Positions 52,455 through 61,986 of a stretch of DNA of 64,000 nt are shown piece after piece (the first letter of the stretch is position 1; every line of letters begins with the position of its first letter). A model generated the notes under the pieces. The model searched no databases. It was not told the DNA's origin and saw only the letters and a list, made by a program, of their open reading frames with translations. The position numbers were made by a program, and so were the translations under genes. Source of the DNA: JAFGPS01 sp964628465 (GTDB taxonomy: Bacteria; Planctomycetota; Phycisphaerae; Sedimentisphaerales; Anaerobacaceae); NCBI GenBank assembly GCA_964628465.1, contig CAZVOA010000001.1:62001-126000 (forward strand), in the 5' to 3' direction.

Positions 52455-53919
52455 TTGGATCAGCTTTTTCTTCATCGAGACCATGAGTAATTTTCTTCCA
52501 ATATTCTTCTTCATTAAATTCTGGACTATTTTCTTTATCGTGACATGTTATACAATCAGTCTTTTTCATTTCCAGTTTTTCAATTTTCACTTCCTTATCG
52601 GATTCGAGTTTTACATGATGATCACCTCGTCCATGACAGGATTCGCAAGAAACATTCTTAAGTTTCGGCGTCAGTTCCTGACTTATATAACCATCGGAAG
52701 CCATATAACCCACAACATGACACTGGAGACACTTAGGATTATAATGGTCGTTCTTTTCTTCGAGTGCCTTGAAAGCATTTTTATGTTTCGATTCTAACCA
52801 GACTTTGTACGCTTTTTCGTGACATTCCTCACAGCTTTCAGGACCGATGTACTTGTCCGCGTTCTTACTGCGTACAGCGGTAATAGCGGACAATCCTTCT
52901 TCATCGTCTTTAAGAGGACGAAATTCTCTCGCTTTCAATTCCAATTTATAATCTTCAACCAGTTTCGCCAACTGCTCGTCACGGTCCATCGTTTCGGGGA
53001 TAACAGTTATTTCGCCGTCATATTTCCAATCATCTTCTGATATATACCTGACATTCAGCCTGCCAACATTCTTGCCCTTGTCCGTATTCAATACATAAAT
53101 AGAATGATTTTCCTTCATAGGCATATTCGTCGCCTGATGAACGTCACCTCCTACAATAACATCTATCTCGAAAAACTGTTTTGCAATTTCTTTTATCTTG
53201 TCCTGGTCGGCAAAAGCAAGCAGAACAATATAATCAGCTTTCTTTTTCAATTCGGGCAAATATTTAGAAAGCGCATCCGAAGGCGGCGTAACAGTGAGCC
53301 TGTCAGCTATTTCATCTTCCTCAAGATTATCATCCAGAATCCCAATAATCCCGCAACGATAGCCATTTGATAATTTAACTACAACAAAAGGCGCGAATAC
53401 CAATTTACCATCAGGCCCAATCAAGTTGGCGGAAACAAACCGGCTGTATCGCTCTTCCAGTTTTTTAAGTTCGTCATAATTAATCAATGCTTCACGGCGG
53501 CCGATATTAACCGCATGATAACCCATCTGTTCATAACCCTTAAGAATATACTCAAGCTCGAGAATTTCCCACGGTCGATAACCAGCAGTGACATCTCCCG
53601 CGTCAACAAGCAAAAAATCAAGAGGTTTAGCCTGCGCAAGATAAGTTTGTCTTCTGCTGATTCCCCCTGCCATTCCGCCGACGCAGCCGCAAGGCTCAAT
53701 ATGGCCGGTTGTATCACATGTATAAAATATTGAAAACAATTCGGGCGGATTTACTCTGCCTGCTCCGAAAACGCCCTGCTTTTTCATAAAGAACAATAAA
53801 ATTAATATCACAATAATAACAGAAGTAATAATAATATTTACCTTGGCGCGCCCCGGAGCCGCAATATATCTCCCGCTTGTTTTTTTAATATTAGTTGTAT
53901 TGTGTTCTTTCAAAATCAT
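52438..53919 (-). CDS. Membrane-anchored 5-prime-nucleotidase-like protein with four c-type haem sites
   Basis: 493 residues. One TM helix (about 28-45), then a metallophosphatase-like domain (FYTCDTTGHIEPCGCVGG... VDAGD, GGDVHQ) resembling UshA-type nucleotidases. The last ~130 residues carry four CxxCH sites: 363-367, 397-401, 425-429, 456-460, so a cytochrome c554-like electron-transfer module. The phosphatase metal residues appear partly altered (no clear D-x-H pair), so it may not be catalytic. Followed by a thioredoxin-type gene. Confidence 0.85.
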   Translation of the reverse strand: MILKEHNTTNIKKTSGRYIAAPGRAKVNIIITSVIIVILILLFFMKKQGVFGAGRVNPPELFSIFYTCDTTGHIEPCGCVGGMAGGISRRQTYLAQAKPLDFLLVDAGDVTAGYRPWEILELEYILKGYEQMGYHAVNIGRREALINYDELKKLEERYSRFVSANLIGPDGKLVFAPFVVVKLSNGYRCGIIGILDDNLEEDEIADRLTVTPPSDALSKYLPELKKKADYIVLLAFADQDKIKEIAKQFFEIDVIVGGDVHQATNMPMKENHSIYVLNTDKGKNVGRLNVRYISEDDWKYDGEITVIPETMDRDEQLAKLVEDYKLELKAREFRPLKDDEEGLSAITAVRSKNADKYIGPESCEECHEKAYKVWLESKHKNAFKALEEKNDHYNPKCLQCHVVGYMASDGYISQELTPKLKNVSCESCHGRGDHHVKLESDKEVKIEKLEMKKTDCITCHDKENSPEFNEEEYWKKITHGLDEEKADPNEQEK

Positions 53920-53930
53920 CTACTTTGCCT

Positions 53931-54620
53931 CTAATGTGTCAGAGCGTATGTGAATATATTAACATTAATTTCCTGGCTGTTTTTAATCTCATTTCCGCCG
54001 CAGCAGCAGCATTGTGCGCCGCTCGCGCCTTTTTTGCCTGCATTTGCTGTATCGTTTAGTCCTTCCGGTGAATAAATCAAAACAATTTTGCCGTCGATTT
54101 CAAGTCCCTCAAGCTGAGTCGTTCCGCCTTGTTTCAATGTAATAGAATTAATTTCAAAAACAGTATGAAATATAGCATGACTCATTGATATTTTTTTCAA
54201 TTTATTATTTGGAAAAATCCTGTTAATTTCCTGCCGAAACGAGCGGTCCCATTCAATAGATGAGCAGCCTGCGGAAGCAAGAAGAAATCCGCCGCGTGAC
54301 AAATAGTCCTTAAGCATCTGGCGTTCCTTATCTAAAAGGGTAAACTCCCCTTCGCCAGTCATTACCGCAAACGGATATTTGAACATTTCTTCCTTGGCAA
54401 GTCTTACAGGAGTGAATTCCTTTGCAGGCTCACAATTTGTTTCCCGCTTTACTGTATCAAGAAACATCGAACTGAAACAGACGGAGCTTTTCGAGCCTGC
54501 GTAAATGAGATTGGCGCATTGCAAAGGTTCTTTTGTCTCCTTGCTGCGTCCCGCGGCTAAGGAAAAACCGGACATCAACAAAACAACCAACGCAATTATG
54601 AATATTATTTTTCTATACAT
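53931..54620 (-). CDS. DUF4159-domain secreted protein
   Basis: 229 residues, signal peptide ~1-23. LSRGGFLLASAGCSSIEWDRSFRQEI and HAIFHTVFEI match DUF4159, a fold related to glutamine-amidotransferase-like domains, found in planctomycetes with MoxR/DUF58 operons. A CCCCGG run is at 210-215. AAGGAG precedes the ATG. Lies between the DUF4175-like gene and the tetraheme gene, gaps of 12 and 11 bases. Confidence 0.85.
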   Translation of the reverse strand: MYRKIIFIIALVVLLMSGFSLAAGRSKETKEPLQCANLIYAGSKSSVCFSSMFLDTVKRETNCEPAKEFTPVRLAKEEMFKYPFAVMTGEGEFTLLDKERQMLKDYLSRGGFLLASAGCSSIEWDRSFRQEINRIFPNNKLKKISMSHAIFHTVFEINSITLKQGGTTQLEGLEIDGKIVLIYSPEGLNDTANAGKKGASGAQCCCCGGNEIKNSQEINVNIFTYALTH

Positions 54621-54632
54621 ATTACAACTCCT

Positions 54633-57509
54633 TTATTTATCTTCGGCAAGACGCTGGAAATACGCTTCAATTAGTCTGTTATATTCAGCCATCATCTTGT
54701 TCTGGCCTTCGGCTTCAAATTCATTCTCTTTCTCATCCTGTTTTGAAAGCTCTTCGATATTGCCAGAAAGCTGCCTGCTTAAAATACTTTCCTGTACCAT
54801 ATCATTGTATTGATGTCTTGGTCTGGCACTTATAAGAGGCGATTCCCTTAAATGGTCGCGGCCGAATGTGTCACCTCCGAACATCGCGTATCGAGAATAG
54901 CCGCCGCCATAACCCGCGGCTCCGCGTCCGAACGCTCCCATCATACCTTCTCCCATGCCCATATTCAGTCCAAGGTTCTGTGCCAACTGAGTCATAGTAT
55001 TACCGGGATTGAGCATCATCATTAATTTAAGTCTTAACGCAGTTTGGTTACAGGCGCCTCCGGAACAGGCCTTGCAAAATTGTATCATTGCCTCCATTTG
55101 TTCGTAAGCCTGCTGTGCCTTCTGGTGGCCGTTTCGGGAATCGTTTTGATTAAGAGAATCCCTGCTTTCCCGCATCAGTGAGGGTATCTGCCGCATTTCA
55201 ATTTCCTGAGCGATTGACTGGGCATCTTTCGCAACATCAGGATATTCGTTCTCAACTTCTTCGCCATGCTCGCGTAATTGCTCCGCCAGTTTTACAAGTT
55301 CCTGCTCGATAACATTTTCTTCGTCAGCAAGTTCTTTAAGTCTTATTTGCGTATCCAAATCAGGCTCCTGAACCTGGCTGAGAGTTTTCGTCTGTCTCGC
55401 GAGATTTTTCTGCGCTTCGTATAATTGCTGAAAATCGCTTACATCTTTCATAAGTTTATACATTTTCGCGATTTCATTATTTGCCTGCCTGATTGAATCA
55501 CGCATTGCCTGCGTCTGCTGTCCCATTTCCTCCAGTGCCTTGTTTTGCTCATCGTTTGCCATTCCAAGAAGACCAAGTAGAGACGCACGGCCGTGCGTCT
55601 CTACATTCATTTTGTCGGCGCTATTTTCCATATGTTCCTGAGCATTATCGAGCTTCTTAGCCATTTCAGAAAGCATTTCTTTATATTCTTTTTCTATATC
55701 GAAAACAGGCGGAGTCTTCGATTCTTCTGTGAGTTTCTGCGAAAGTTCCTGAGCCTTTTCACCAAGTTCAGATTGTTTCTTCGCAAGCTGCTTCAGTTTA
55801 TCCTGTATTTCCTGAGAATTCGGATCGGCACCTTTGGCTATTTCCTCTTTCAACTCGTTTGTCTGCTGTTCCAATTCTTTTTGCGATTCGATTAGCTCCT
55901 CAATTTTTGAAAGTATCTCCTCGTATTTCTGCTCAAGTGCTTCGGCATCCATTCTTTCCTGCATTGACTGCGAATATTCCTGCTCGGAAACGATTTCGAT
56001 TCTGAATGATTCGGACACCGCTGTTTGAGGTTTTCCCGGAACTGCGTCTGTCGCCACTGCGTAATATTCGATTACGTCGCCCGGTTTTAATCCAAGGTCA
56101 GCCAAATCGAACATCTCAACAACACGTATCTGTGCGTTTTCTCCTCGTTCATTGGGATCGGAAAGCAGCTTTGTATAATCATCGGAATCGTTATGACTGC
56201 GGATTATACTTACATCCTGCACGCCGAGGTCGTCATAAGCTTCGATAATAATCGGTATAACCGCGGTTGGAATCGCGAAAGAATTCATTCCCGGATTCAC
56301 AATAGTGACATAAGGTTTTCCATCAGGAATTATCTCAATCTTTCCGGCGAATTTATCTGTACTGATATTTCCTTCTACATCTTTAAGCAAAACGGAATAT
56401 TCACTGTCTTTAAGCAAAGGGAAACTTCCCTTTACGGTATTTTCCTTATCAGGCTCGAACGGGTATTGTTTGTCACCGACGGTAACAGTTCCGCCCGCAA
56501 GCGGCCTGTTCGATTGCACCGTCATTGTGATTTGTGTGCCTTCGTACCCTTTTAATTGCCCTTCCTGCTCGCTCAAGACAGTAGTCCTGCCGGGAATGCG
56601 CGTATATTCCGGGAATTCATAATCAGCAAGAACCTGCTCGATACGTGGTGTTTTGGACAGGTCGATTTTATAGTATTTGCTCCTTGCTCTTTTTATGCCT
56701 GCGTAATAAACCATTTCTGTTGTGACATTTTCTATTGTTTGAGAAAACTGGCCGTCGCCTGTATTGAACATTCCTATATCGTTAAGTATTTCGCCATCGG
56801 GGCTTTGGAATACGAGAGATACATTTTCCGGAACTTTACCTTTTGTTGTAACATTTATTTGAAGGTCCGCACCATAATCAATAATTGTCCCGGCAGGCTC
56901 AACGACAAATTTCGTCGGACTATAAGGCGGATGGTCGCCGAACGGATCCAGGAATCTCGGAACTTCAGATAAAAACATATTGTAAAAAACTATGATAAAA
57001 ACCAGTGACAATCCTGTTGCAACCGCGAGAATCCACGATTCAGTTTTCATCGTGGGCATTTCGAGACCTTCTACGGTTTCCATTTCGCCGAATTTATCAA
57101 TTGCAAGACTTATCTCTCTTTTCATCAATGATTCAGAGACATTCCGCGTTTTTTTCTCTTTGATGCTCTGGTCGAAATCAATCGCGTTAACTAAAACATT
57201 TTCTAAATCAGGATGCTTGTTTTCTATCATTCTCGCGAGCATTTTTTCCCTGTCCCTGGTACGATTCAGCAGCCTCGGCGAAAGCAGAAACAACACTGTC
57301 ACTACAACAAATAAACCTAAACCCAATATCATGCGGCTTGAGCCGCTCAGAATTATGATTGCATCAAGATAGAAAAACAAGATAATAAGAAGCAAACCAA
57401 CCCACAAGGTTCTTACTACCGTCAACCTGCGAATATGCTGCGTTCTTACCGCGTTGAGATAATTTATCGCATCGACTAAAGAAATTTTAGAATTTTGCGT
57501 ATCACTCAT
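54633..57509 (-). CDS. Large DUF4175-like membrane protein with coiled coil
   Basis: 958 residues. Two N-terminal TM helices (about 28-50, 58-80), a third near 160-178, then beta-sandwich outer domains (180-500) and a long Glu/Gln/Lys-rich coiled coil (about 505-770), ending in a Gly/Met-rich stretch (GMGEGMMGAFGRGAAGYGGG) near 870-900. Matches the DUF4175-like proteins of MoxR operons. AAGGAG ribosome site before the ATG. Codons 636-645 are encoded by a 28-bp perfect palindrome (55577-55604) that seems inserted in frame. Confidence 0.75.
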   Translation of the reverse strand: MSDTQNSKISLVDAINYLNAVRTQHIRRLTVVRTLWVGLLLIILFFYLDAIIILSGSSRMILGLGLFVVVTVLFLLSPRLLNRTRDREKMLARMIENKHPDLENVLVNAIDFDQSIKEKKTRNVSESLMKREISLAIDKFGEMETVEGLEMPTMKTESWILAVATGLSLVFIIVFYNMFLSEVPRFLDPFGDHPPYSPTKFVVEPAGTIIDYGADLQINVTTKGKVPENVSLVFQSPDGEILNDIGMFNTGDGQFSQTIENVTTEMVYYAGIKRARSKYYKIDLSKTPRIEQVLADYEFPEYTRIPGRTTVLSEQEGQLKGYEGTQITMTVQSNRPLAGGTVTVGDKQYPFEPDKENTVKGSFPLLKDSEYSVLLKDVEGNISTDKFAGKIEIIPDGKPYVTIVNPGMNSFAIPTAVIPIIIEAYDDLGVQDVSIIRSHNDSDDYTKLLSDPNERGENAQIRVVEMFDLADLGLKPGDVIEYYAVATDAVPGKPQTAVSESFRIEIVSEQEYSQSMQERMDAEALEQKYEEILSKIEELIESQKELEQQTNELKEEIAKGADPNSQEIQDKLKQLAKKQSELGEKAQELSQKLTEESKTPPVFDIEKEYKEMLSEMAKKLDNAQEHMENSADKMNVETHGRASLLGLLGMANDEQNKALEEMGQQTQAMRDSIRQANNEIAKMYKLMKDVSDFQQLYEAQKNLARQTKTLSQVQEPDLDTQIRLKELADEENVIEQELVKLAEQLREHGEEVENEYPDVAKDAQSIAQEIEMRQIPSLMRESRDSLNQNDSRNGHQKAQQAYEQMEAMIQFCKACSGGACNQTALRLKLMMMLNPGNTMTQLAQNLGLNMGMGEGMMGAFGRGAAGYGGGYSRYAMFGGDTFGRDHLRESPLISARPRHQYNDMVQESILSRQLSGNIEELSKQDEKENEFEAEGQNKMMAEYNRLIEAYFQRLAEDK
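55577..55604. repeat. 28-bp perfect palindrome inside a coding sequence
   Basis: GTAGAGACGCACGG (55577-55590) is followed directly by its exact reverse complement (55591-55604). The arm GTAGAGACG/CGTCTCTAC recurs as a dispersed repeat in cyanobacteria and other phyla. Here it encodes VETHGRASL in frame within the coiled coil of the DUF4175-like protein. Confidence 0.9.
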
Positions 57510-57532
57510 GGTCGTATTTCTCCTTTAATGGC

Positions 57533-59782
57533 TTATAAAAGACCCGAAGCACGTCGTATAAGCCATTCAATTCCGAGCAAACAAATCAAAATACTGAATA
57601 TAGGCATCCTGTCCCAAATATCTTCAGGCTTTGTCCGCTCACATAACAAACTCTCGAACAATTTCAATTTTCCGGGCAGCGAACCAAGTTCTGAAAGTTC
57701 GAGCGATTCGCCGCCGGTTGTATATGAAATCTGGCCAAGAAATTCCCTGTCCGCGCTGACATAACGTGTTTCAAGGGAATCATAATAAACAGTAAAACGA
57801 GCCGTATCTTCGTTTGGCTCGCCGATATTATTGTGAAGGACAGCTTCATACTCGCCCTGCTCCTGCGGCGTGTAATGAGCCATATAAATATTCTCGTTAT
57901 CCGGCTGATTTTGCAGTGACAACGTAATATTGTTGCCATCAGGAGCAGTAAGTTCTATATAAGGTTTGTATTGAGCATTATCGACATGTTTTACATACAC
58001 ACCCATAGAAACTGTTTCACCCGGCTTAAAGTTACTGCCGCTGACGACAAAAGAAATATCCTGACCGGGCAGAAAATCGGAATCCGAAATAAGCCATCGT
58101 ATCATCTGTCCCCAGAACTGGTCGTAAATATCATCATATACATTTAATTCAGTCGGCAAAAATCCCCATTGCCACAAGCCTGACGAGCCGATACTCATCA
58201 CTTTACCTTTGCCGTAACGCTGATAAGCAACCGTCGCTATTTCTCCGCTGGAATCGTTCGTCTTGACATTCGCGAGAACAACCGCAAGTGACTTTTTATT
58301 TACGACTTTTGTTACACTTGTCATGGAAGGAAGCTCGCGAATAATGAGGTCACTGCTTCTTTCTACCGATGGGAAATTAAATATTGGATTCATTCTGCCC
58401 TGATCGGTCAGCTCGAAACGAACGTCACGCAATGTTTCAGAACTCCATTCGACAGGCTCAAGCCCGGCAAGCTCGGAACTTCTATCGGAATAAGGCTTAC
58501 CCCTGAAGAATACTATACTGCCTCCTCTGTCTGTAAGATAACTTTTTAACAGTTTCAGCTCTTCAGTCGTAAAAGTAAGTTCAATATCCCTGCCGAGGAA
58601 AATACAATCAAATTTGAAAAGCTCTTCCTTTGTTTTCGGCATTCTTGCGCCGTGAACTACATTTCTATTGAAAATGCTGTCTTCAGAGGAACTCTCGACT
58701 ATCGCGAATGTTTTATAATCATTCATCTGAAAAACCGATGTCACCTCGATATTCGTATCGGAACGCAGTGCGCGGAGCAGAAATTTACTGTCCCAGTGCG
58801 GGTCGGCTTCCACGACAAGAACTTTCGTCTTTTCGTCGGTGACTTTCGCGATGATTGTTCTTTTATTATTATAAATGTCACTCTCATCCTCTAAAGGCTC
58901 TACTTCCACTTTATACTGGTATAATCCCTTTATTTCCTCACGGATTGGAAAATCAACTTCCGCTCTGCCGCCGCGAATCTGAACCTGCTCTGAAGTGACA
59001 TATTCATCCTCCCTGTACAGATTAACTTTGGCAAACGAATCACTGAACCCGATACCATTCAGAGAAACCTGTACAGACGCGGGCTGTCCGACAAATAAAT
59101 AATTAGAACTGAGTTTCGCGGTAACAAATACATCCTTCGGTTCGACTGAAGTTCCGAGAGGAACTGTCCAGACCGGGACATTCATCGAACGAAGAAGTCG
59201 GCCAAGATTATGCGCAGATGACAAGGAATCAATTTCATTTGTCCTTCCATCGCTGATTAGCAGAATCGAACGAAGTTTTTTGTCAGTATTTCCATCTACC
59301 AGCTTTGTAAGAGATTCTACGATATGAGTATCTTTGCCATTGGCGTTGGCGGAGGACGCAAACTGCTGCGGGGAAATTCGCCTGATATCCTCGTCAAAAC
59401 TATAGAACCGCAAATCATAATTTTCCTGCAGGTCTTTCAAAATATTGCTTTTATCCGCGGCAAGGCTTTCCATCATTGTTTCATAGCGGCTTTTTTTGTT
59501 CATGTCCTTTGTATTCATACTCTCCGATGAATCAGCCATAACACAAACAACAGGTTTTTGTGACGTTTGCTCCTGAGGTTTTTGAACCATAGGCCTTGCC
59601 AATATTACCATCATAACAAACAATGTGCATAGACGAATAAAAACCAGCAGGAAACGCCTGAACCAGCCTGTTCCTTTGGCGCCGGTAAAATAATACGCGA
59701 TTATCAAGCCGCTCATAATTACACCTATACCGACAATCAAAGGCATTGGGATAACAGGATCAAATATTATATTATTAATCAT
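57533..59782 (-). CDS. VWA/glutamine-amidotransferase-like membrane protein
   Basis: 749 residues from ATG 59782; the frame back to 59914 overlaps the upstream gene and lacks support. Two N-terminal TM helices (about 14-31, 41-60), a VWA-like domain with CVMADSSESMNTKD (MIDAS-like DxSxS), then a GATase-like domain (KVLVVEADPHWDSKFLLRAL..., FKFDCIFLGRDIE, SYLTDRGGSIVFFRGKPY), and beta domains ending in a C-terminal TM. Part of the MoxR operon, between the BatA/VWA and DUF4175-like genes. Confidence 0.8.
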   Translation of the reverse strand: MINNIIFDPVIPMPLIVGIGVIMSGLIIAYYFTGAKGTGWFRRFLLVFIRLCTLFVMMVILARPMVQKPQEQTSQKPVVCVMADSSESMNTKDMNKKSRYETMMESLAADKSNILKDLQENYDLRFYSFDEDIRRISPQQFASSANANGKDTHIVESLTKLVDGNTDKKLRSILLISDGRTNEIDSLSSAHNLGRLLRSMNVPVWTVPLGTSVEPKDVFVTAKLSSNYLFVGQPASVQVSLNGIGFSDSFAKVNLYREDEYVTSEQVQIRGGRAEVDFPIREEIKGLYQYKVEVEPLEDESDIYNNKRTIIAKVTDEKTKVLVVEADPHWDSKFLLRALRSDTNIEVTSVFQMNDYKTFAIVESSSEDSIFNRNVVHGARMPKTKEELFKFDCIFLGRDIELTFTTEELKLLKSYLTDRGGSIVFFRGKPYSDRSSELAGLEPVEWSSETLRDVRFELTDQGRMNPIFNFPSVERSSDLIIRELPSMTSVTKVVNKKSLAVVLANVKTNDSSGEIATVAYQRYGKGKVMSIGSSGLWQWGFLPTELNVYDDIYDQFWGQMIRWLISDSDFLPGQDISFVVSGSNFKPGETVSMGVYVKHVDNAQYKPYIELTAPDGNNITLSLQNQPDNENIYMAHYTPQEQGEYEAVLHNNIGEPNEDTARFTVYYDSLETRYVSADREFLGQISYTTGGESLELSELGSLPGKLKLFESLLCERTKPEDIWDRMPIFSILICLLGIEWLIRRASGLL

Positions 59783-59792
59783 TGTAACAACA

Positions 59793-59833
59793 CAGACCAC
59801 AGACTTCAGACCAAAGGTCTTATGTCTTTTGTC
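59793..59833. repeat. Degenerate GTCTGT-type tandem repeat with inverted arms
   Basis: On the minus strand AAGACCTTTGGTCTGAAG is followed by GTCTGTGGTCTGTG, i.e. repeated RGTCTGT units, with AGACC/GGTCT inverted arms. Fills the gap between the VWA genes. Confidence 0.5.
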
Positions 59834-59838
59834 TATTC

Positions 59839-61986
59839 TCATTTTTTCAGAATCATAACTGTAACCTGTTCGAGAGCAAGCAAAGCAATAGCAATTAAAA
59901 GCAGATAATGCCATAATTGCTTACCTGAGAGCAGTGCGCTTATACCGCCATGATTTCCCGCCGCGGCGTGAAATTGCGCTCGCGATATTTGCGCTAGCTC
60001 TTTCAATTGCGTGACATTCAAAATCTCCAAATTACTCTCAAGCGGATTAACATTCACCGCGACTGAACCAATGGAACTGTTCTTCACGAATATCCTGTAG
60101 AAGCCGCACTTTTGAGTTCGCGGAAAAAATATAAACGCCCCGCTGCCGCTCACATCAAGAGTTCCTTCGATTACACTATTGTCCGGGTCACGGAACTCAA
60201 CCTTATCGTTCTGCTTCACAAGGTCGGTCGTCATAGAACATTGATGACCAACTTCAAAAGAGTTTCTCGCATCCGCGGATGGACGCAAACCTTTAATAAT
60301 CTCATGCACGAGCGGCACGAACAAAGTATGTCTTGGCATGTCGCATGTTTCGAGCGAGCAGCCGAAATTACAGAGCAGTATAGTACCGAGACCAACTGTT
60401 TTTTCGGCCATCGCGATATTTTTGTCATCGTAGCTAAGAAGAACCTGACCTTTTTGTTTTTCTCTTTCTGTAGTAAAATATCTATAAAACTTCAAATCTC
60501 CCAGTTCGCCGCTCTCCTTGAATTTTCTCAATATTCTGTGGTCGAAATTCGCTCCGGCAAGAATCGAGTATTCCTGTTTCAGGGAACGGTCAACCTGCCC
60601 GCTAAGCGTATATGGCGGCGTAAAGTCACCTTCTGAAACATCTTCGAGCAGTTTCAGATTATGCGCCGCCGCACTACCAACATGGAAATAAGCTATACTG
60701 CCGCCATCACGGAGATAGTCAATCAAAATTTTTGCATTTTCGCGAGATAACTCGTTGATTTCAGAAAGAACAATCACCTGTGACGAAGCGGTATTAAGAG
60801 CATCCAGCTTGTCGGAACGGATAACTGAAGTAACAATGGTTGTGTCATCGGATTCCATGAAGGGATTTATAGCCTTATTCAGAAAGCGGCTGCCGGACTT
60901 AATATCATCAATCTTTACATCTGAAACAAGTAGAATACTGACTTTCTTCGAGACATGAAAAGTAAAAAATCTCTGGTTATCGATTTTCAGGCCTTCGGGT
61001 TCTGTTAAAGGATTGTGTTGAGCGAATTTGTCTGGAATCTGTAATTTGCTTTCATAGAGTCCGGGTTCGTTAATACGTACTCTAAAACTCGTCATGATTG
61101 TACTATGCGGCTCAATCGATACTTCCTGCGTCAGGATTTTATCATCTTTGAAAACCAGCTCAACCGGAATTTGCGCCGCCTGATTTCCATAATTGGCTAC
61201 TTTACAAATAATTTCAACCGGTTCGAGAACAGTTGGTGATGCAGGTAAAACAGAAGCGGAAATAATCGCGCAATTAGCCGCGTTCTCCGGGCCAACTGGA
61301 ATAAAAACCATTTGCGTGTCTTCTTTGACTGTGCCGAAGTTCACACTCGACCAGTTGCTGCGCTGAAAATCAGAAATGAAATATATCTCTTTTTTATGGC
61401 CGGAAACAGAATCAAGCTGCTTTACCGCTTCGGTCAGAGCTGCGTTAATATCCGCCCAGTCAGGAAGAGATTCCGCTTCTCTTATATCTTTTCGAGCAAT
61501 CACAAGATTCTCTATCGGCGTGTCGAAAGAAAGTTTTGGCACAGCACCCATGAGAATAACATTTACTTTATCTTTTGCGCCGCAATGATCGAGAATTTCC
61601 AACGCGGCTATCCTGGCTTTTGAAAACGATGTCACTCCATCCTTCAAATATCCCATGCTCGCGGAAGAATCTACGAGAATTATTACGGTTTTGTTTCCTT
61701 GTGCGTCGTCTGAAGTTAAATCACTGCTCTCGGTAATAATAGGTTTGAGAAAAACCAATAAAATCAAGAGAACCAGCGCAGTTCGCAAAATAAGAAGCAA
61801 AATATGCCTGAGCCTGTGCAGATTAGACTGGTTCGCTTTCGCCATGCGAATAAATTTAAGCGTGGGGAAAATCATATTTTTCGGAGTTCGTCTTGTCAAG
61901 AGATGTATAACTACCGGAATAGTAAGGGCTAACGAGCCTATCCAGAAGGCCGGATTACTGAATATAATTGCAGCTAACAAATTCAT
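59839..61986 (-). CDS. BatA-like membrane protein with VWA domain
   Basis: 715 residues. N-terminal BatA-type segment (FSNPAFWIGSLALTIPVVIHLLTRR) with a second TM helix (about 58-80), VWA MIDAS motif ILVDSSASMG, beta-rich middle, GATase-like region (VSILLVSDVKIDDIKSG, YLRDGGSIAYFHVG) and a C-terminal TM helix. Its ATG overlaps the DUF58 stop (ATGA). Proteins of this kind act with MoxR ATPases, likely as membrane-bound chaperone or activator complexes. Confidence 0.85.
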   Translation of the reverse strand: MNLLAAIIFSNPAFWIGSLALTIPVVIHLLTRRTPKNMIFPTLKFIRMAKANQSNLHRLRHILLLILRTALVLLILLVFLKPIITESSDLTSDDAQGNKTVIILVDSSASMGYLKDGVTSFSKARIAALEILDHCGAKDKVNVILMGAVPKLSFDTPIENLVIARKDIREAESLPDWADINAALTEAVKQLDSVSGHKKEIYFISDFQRSNWSSVNFGTVKEDTQMVFIPVGPENAANCAIISASVLPASPTVLEPVEIICKVANYGNQAAQIPVELVFKDDKILTQEVSIEPHSTIMTSFRVRINEPGLYESKLQIPDKFAQHNPLTEPEGLKIDNQRFFTFHVSKKVSILLVSDVKIDDIKSGSRFLNKAINPFMESDDTTIVTSVIRSDKLDALNTASSQVIVLSEINELSRENAKILIDYLRDGGSIAYFHVGSAAAHNLKLLEDVSEGDFTPPYTLSGQVDRSLKQEYSILAGANFDHRILRKFKESGELGDLKFYRYFTTEREKQKGQVLLSYDDKNIAMAEKTVGLGTILLCNFGCSLETCDMPRHTLFVPLVHEIIKGLRPSADARNSFEVGHQCSMTTDLVKQNDKVEFRDPDNSVIEGTLDVSGSGAFIFFPRTQKCGFYRIFVKNSSIGSVAVNVNPLESNLEILNVTQLKELAQISRAQFHAAAGNHGGISALLSGKQLWHYLLLIAIALLALEQVTVMILKK

